From Balneola sp. (GTDB lineage: Bacteria > Bacteroidota > Rhodothermia > Balneolales > Balneolaceae): DNA of 9,887 nucleotides. The stretch spans positions 1 to 9,887 of the forward strand of contig PCAT01000035.1 of the NCBI GenBank assembly GCA_002730655.1. Direction: 5' to 3'. This document shows positions 7,464 through 9,887 of this stretch, in pieces. The notes under the pieces were generated by a model. That model was given only the letters and a program-made list of their open reading frames with translations. It made no database searches and was not told the origin of the DNA. The position numbers and the translations under genes are program-made. Each line of letters opens with the position of its first letter. Within the stretch, counting starts at the first letter, position 1.

Positions 7464-7693
7464 ATGATAGTTCGAAATTCGGAGGAACCAGTGTGGAATC
7501 TTTCGAAGCCATGCCGCGAAGCGCATAAATTATTGCCGCTATTCCGGAAGGAGCAGTTGTTATCCCAAGAGCTCGTCCTATGAAAGGAGAATGGGCTAGC
7601 TCTCAAGGGCTTAGCATGCAATGTCCGATTATTGTAAAATATCGGGATCATCCGACTGATGCTTCCACTGAATTAGAGCAGGTACTCCGCTAA
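7464..7693 (+). pseudogene. lysC: Decayed N-terminal fragment of a LysC-type aspartokinase
   Basis: Within the 450-base gap 7313-7762, which has no intact gene, the plus strand encodes SKFGGTSVESFEAMPRSA up to a TAA at 7526-7528. E. coli LysC begins VVSKFGGTSVADFDAMNRSADIV, so the match covers the nucleotide-binding start of aspartokinase (L-aspartate to aspartyl phosphate; lysine, DAP and threonine pathways). ATG ATA GTT at 7464-7472 would read MIV, the expected preceding residues, but is out of frame by one base: a T seems lost before CG AAA at 7473. After the TAA the same frame continues IIAAIPEGAVVIPRA, which still fits the helix and strand of LysC, then about 40 unrecognised residues to a TAA at 7691-7693. 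The remaining 400 or so residues of the enzyme are missing. I see nothing recognisable in 7313-7463 or 7694-7762. An intact copy presumably exists elsewhere; this fragment cannot make an enzyme. Confidence 0.6.
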
Positions 7694-7762
7694 GTTCATC
7701 AAAATACTTCATATCTCCCCGCTGATATATGCACATACATTCTGAACAGTTTTAAAAAGAGG

Positions 7763-8014
7763 TTAAGCAAACAAAGTGAGCAAAAAAATATGCTCGAAAT
7801 CAAGATCTAATTCTTCTAACAATGGAGCTGCAAATTCTTCTATTTCCTGCTCTGAGTAATCCTCCAAGCCTTCTAGGTATACATATAGAGAGTTATTCAG
7901 GTCGTCAATTCGGTAGTTTGCCTGTGTTGACTCAAAGCTATCTTTAAGTGATTGTACAAGCATATCTACATCCTGCTCAAAAGATTCGTATTCGTGTTCT
8001 TCTTTGGTTTGCAT
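7763..8014 (-). CDS. Small, strongly acidic hypothetical protein
   Basis: 83 residues, starting at an ATG without a clear Shine-Dalgarno sequence. It has 23 Asp or Glu against three Lys or Arg, so it is very acidic. Predicted to be mainly helical: heptad-like hydrophobic spacing in FEQDVDMLVQSLKDSF (12-27), a possible strand-turn at YRIDDLNNSLYVYLEG (34-49), then an acidic amphipathic helix EQEIEEFAAPLLEELDLD and a hydrophobic tail FEHIFLLTLFA. No Cys, no membrane helix, no family I recognise. It is divergent from anmK with only 42 bases between the two start codons. Being an unbroken frame with a good start and protein-like composition, it is probably real, but it could be lineage-specific. 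An acidic adaptor or inhibitor-like role is only a guess. Confidence 0.65.
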   Translation of the reverse strand: MQTKEEHEYESFEQDVDMLVQSLKDSFESTQANYRIDDLNNSLYVYLEGLEDYSEQEIEEFAAPLLEELDLDFEHIFLLTLFA

Positions 8015-8056
8015 TGTGTAATGATTATTTTCGTTAAAATACTTTACTAAGGCTCT
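8015..8056. promoter_or_regulatory. 42-base divergent start region between acidic protein gene and anmK
   Basis: Only 42 bases separate the ATGs of two divergent genes, so their promoters must overlap each other or lie inside the opposite coding regions. The stretch is AT-rich. A TAAGG at 8048-8052 lies four bases before the anmK ATG and may act as a weak ribosome-binding site. I see no convincing -35/-10 pair or TAnnTTTG box on either strand, so the promoter call rests on gene layout only. Confidence 0.3.
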
Positions 8057-9205
8057 ATGAACAAGCGCTTTAAACAGATTTATGAACTCTCGGGTAAACC
8101 CATTCGTCGTGTAATCGGACTCATGTCAGGTACTTCACTAGATGGCTTAGATATTGCCTATTGTCATTGTTCCGAGCAGAGATTAGAGGTGAAGGAATAC
8201 CTAACGGTTCCGTACGACGAAAAAATACGTTCCCTATTGGTATCGGTTCAATCTAAAGAGCAAGTTCCACTTGGCAGCTTATGTATTTTGAATACTAAGC
8301 TAGCTCATAGCTATGCTGCCTTTATCAGGATGGCATTACAAAAATGGAATCTTAGTCATGAAGATGTTGATTTTATTGGTTCTCATGGACAAACTGTATT
8401 TCACTTCCCTACTAAAGAGCGTACAGCTACGCTGCAAATCGTAGATGGGGATCAACTAGCTGTTGCATCTGGACTACCTGTGGTCTCTGACTTTCGGCAA
8501 AAACACACGGCAGTGGGAGGGGAGGGAGCGCCTTTGGTTTCATTGATGGATGAAGCATTGTTTCGGGATGCTAAGATTGCCCGAATGCTATTAAATCTAG
8601 GAGGTATTGCTAATTTGAGTTGGTTACCTTCAATTACTTCTGGATCTGAAGTGGTGAGCAGCGATACAGGACCGGCAAATACCCTCATTAATGAGGCTAT
8701 GACTCTTTACTTTGGTAAAGAATATGACAAAAACGGAGAGGTTGCAAGGCAGGGGCAAGTGAATAATGAGTTTGTAAAAGCTTTATTGTGTGACGATTTT
8801 TTTAAAAAAAAATTCCCTAAGTCGACAGGACAAGAGATTTTTAATTTAGACTATATTCATCATCAAATGCAGAGTTTGGGAGTATATCTTCAACCTAAAG
8901 ATCTAGTGGCAACTCTCACCCAATTTACCGTTGAAAGTGTGGCATTGGCTATGAAAAAAATAAGCAATACTGTTTCATTTGAATGGTACGTGAGTGGAGG
9001 TGGACTATATAATACTATGATAATGGATGGCTTAAGAGCGTATTTTCCAAACTTTCCACAGCGAAAGTTTGACGAACTAGGAATTCCTCCAGATGCAAAA
9101 GAAGCGGCTCTTATCGCTTTTTTAGCGGATGGGATGATTGTTGGAAAAAAGTTTTTAGTGAACAATAGAGAAGTCTCTTTGGGTAAGCTTTCACTGTCCG
9201 ATTAA
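8057..9205 (+). CDS. anmK: Anhydro-N-acetylmuramic acid kinase
   Basis: Converts 1,6-anhydro-MurNAc plus ATP to MurNAc-6-phosphate in the cytoplasm, recycling sugar released from peptidoglycan by lytic transglycosylases. At 382 residues it is close to E. coli AnmK (369). Family motifs in order: GLMSGTSLDGLD at 21-32, GSHGQTVFHFP at 108-118, LQIVDGDQLA at 126-135, SDFRQKHTAVGGEGAPL at 144-160, LNLGGIANLS at 179-188, DTGPANTLI at 203-211 with the catalytic base Asp203, DKNGEVARQG at 224-233, LTQFTVESVA at 287-296 and VSGGGLYN at 312-319. All key residues are present, so it should be active. Recycling fits the presence of a wall amidase elsewhere in the window, though it is not in the same operon. 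Its stop overlaps the stop of the convergent membrane-protein gene. A T7-A9 run lies inside the gene. Confidence 0.96.
   Translation: MNKRFKQIYELSGKPIRRVIGLMSGTSLDGLDIAYCHCSEQRLEVKEYLTVPYDEKIRSLLVSVQSKEQVPLGSLCILNTKLAHSYAAFIRMALQKWNLSHEDVDFIGSHGQTVFHFPTKERTATLQIVDGDQLAVASGLPVVSDFRQKHTAVGGEGAPLVSLMDEALFRDAKIARMLLNLGGIANLSWLPSITSGSEVVSSDTGPANTLINEAMTLYFGKEYDKNGEVARQGQVNNEFVKALLCDDFFKKKFPKSTGQEIFNLDYIHHQMQSLGVYLQPKDLVATLTQFTVESVALAMKKISNTVSFEWYVSGGGLYNTMIMDGLRAYFPNFPQRKFDELGIPPDAKEAALIAFLADGMIVGKKFLVNNREVSLGKLSLSD
8797..8812 (+). repeat. Homopolymer run (seven T then nine A) inside anmK
   Basis: Codons TTT TTT AAA AAA AAA for residues 248-252 form seven T followed by nine A (with the T of the previous GAT). 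Uninterrupted A9 in a coding region is prone to replication or transcriptional slippage and could switch or dilute the reading frame. In the present sequence the frame is intact. Confidence 0.8.
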
Positions 9206-9867
9206 AGAGCATAAAGCATGCTCATGATACCATGAGCTACCTCGGATTTGCTGTACATATATATGCTAAGGCTTATAAGAAGCATGTAGGTACCAAGGCT
9301 CCAGAAAATATATCGTTTACCAGCTCTGTAAGTTATTTTTGCACCTTGAATTGATGTAACAATAAAACCAATATACCAGGTCAGCGCAATTAAAAAAAGA
9401 ATCGTTATTCCATTGACTATTGGAAGCTGGTTTACAAAAGCGATGAAAATGAACAACAACAAGATCAGATTTAGATGTACATTCCAACTATACACAGCAA
9501 AGATCTGTCGCATCGACTGGTAACCACTCTTTGGGATTCTGAGTAGTAGCAATTCGATAAACTGTGTTAGGAGTAGAACTAGGCTGAGCACGCCCCATAA
9601 TAAAAAGGTATTTGGGGAATGTTCTGTTTGTCCAAAGATAAGATGTTCTAAATAGGCCCAATCTAGATCATTCCCATTACTTAGTCCCCAAATCACAAAA
9701 CATAGGCTCACAACACATGATCGTATTATAAATAACAGAAAGCCAATAGAAGTGTATCTTTCAGAGTAACGTAGCATATCATCGATCAAGAAGCTATAAT
9801 TAATGAAATAACGCATAGGTGTTTTTCTGTAGACTTGAGACTGTTGATATAAACCAAGGAATAGCAT
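9202..9867 (-). CDS. Multi-pass membrane protein, possibly Yip1-like
   Basis: 221 residues from the ATG at 9865-9867, with about five hydrophobic helices at roughly 41-62, 86-108, 132-146, 150-172 and 187-206. The stretch GYQSMRQIFAVYSWN (115-129), followed by paired helices and WYIGFIVTSIQGAK (164-177), resembles the Yip1 domain layout (an S-x-x-Q-x-F-x-x-x-Y motif before a helix pair), but only weakly. Function unknown. No in-frame stop is seen between this ATG and the right edge of the window, so the true start could lie upstream outside it; ATG at 9816 (residue 18, MRYFINYS) is the shorter alternative. Its TAA overlaps the TAA of anmK on the other strand, leaving no space for a terminator between the genes. 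Confidence 0.72.
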   Translation of the reverse strand: MLFLGLYQQSQVYRKTPMRYFINYSFLIDDMLRYSERYTSIGFLLFIIRSCVVSLCFVIWGLSNGNDLDWAYLEHLIFGQTEHSPNTFLLWGVLSLVLLLTQFIELLLLRIPKSGYQSMRQIFAVYSWNVHLNLILLLFIFIAFVNQLPIVNGITILFLIALTWYIGFIVTSIQGAKITYRAGKRYIFWSLGTYMLLISLSIYMYSKSEVAHGIMSMLYAL

Positions 9868-9887
9868 AATAAGGACAACTATGAAGA

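Noticed and set aside
7418..7528. Open frame starting ATG at 7418 and running into KFGGTSV
   Set aside because: It would put a hydrophobic MKLLILSIL leader on an aspartokinase start. The MIV codons at 7464 one base out of frame explain the sequence better as a frameshifted gene.
7460..7651. 63-codon open frame on the minus strand in the 7313-7762 gap
   Set aside because: Its product is Ser/Asn/His/Arg-rich and unlike a folded protein. It is the antisense of the lysC-like fragment on the plus strand, which has the recognisable motif.
8890..9165. 91-codon minus-strand frame inside anmK, and a similar one at 8452-8688
   Set aside because: Both lie antisense to conserved AnmK motifs and have shadow-like composition.

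Overview
The window looks like ordinary chromosome from an AT-rich, Gram-negative member of the Bacteroidota/Balneolota-Rhodothermota side of the tree. This placement is an inference. It rests on mostly weak or absent Shine-Dalgarno sequences, a type III pantothenate kinase, an RsmI-like methylase of the divergent short type, a DUF819 permease, and exported cell-wall proteins. No rRNA, tRNA, CRISPR array, phage gene or insertion sequence is visible.

Layout. Positions 1-351 (minus) hold the N-terminal part of a short-chain dehydrogenase that runs off the left edge. Divergent to it is coaX (425-1384, plus), which starts CoA synthesis. Converging on coaX is a two-gene minus-strand unit: an exported N-acetylmuramoyl-L-alanine amidase (2032-3384) whose end overlaps the start of udk, uridine kinase (1416-2051). 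A long interrupted hairpin with a U-tract (3447-3506) separates this unit from the next minus-strand run. That run is a DUF819 permease (6074-7312), a membrane-anchored serine-hydrolase-fold protein (4796-5998), a small two-TM protein coupled to it by an ATGA overlap (4326-4799), and an RsmI-like SAM methyltransferase (3519-4253).

The 450-base gap 7313-7762 holds no intact gene. It does contain a decayed N-terminal piece of a LysC-type aspartokinase on the plus strand, with a one-base frameshift and an in-frame stop. To its right are a small, very acidic protein (7763-8014, minus), the divergent anmK (8057-9205, plus) for 1,6-anhydro-MurNAc recycling, and a multi-pass membrane protein (9202-9867, minus) whose stop codon overlaps that of anmK.

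A loose theme is the cell wall: an amidase, anhydro-MurNAc kinase and a penicillin-recognising-fold protein, with a permease of unknown substrate nearby. The genes are not one operon, so any joint function is inference. I do not see a clearly new multi-gene system. The points most worth a second look are the serine-hydrolase-fold protein that has lost all three catalytic motifs, the lysC remnant, and the structured RNA downstream of the RsmI-like gene.
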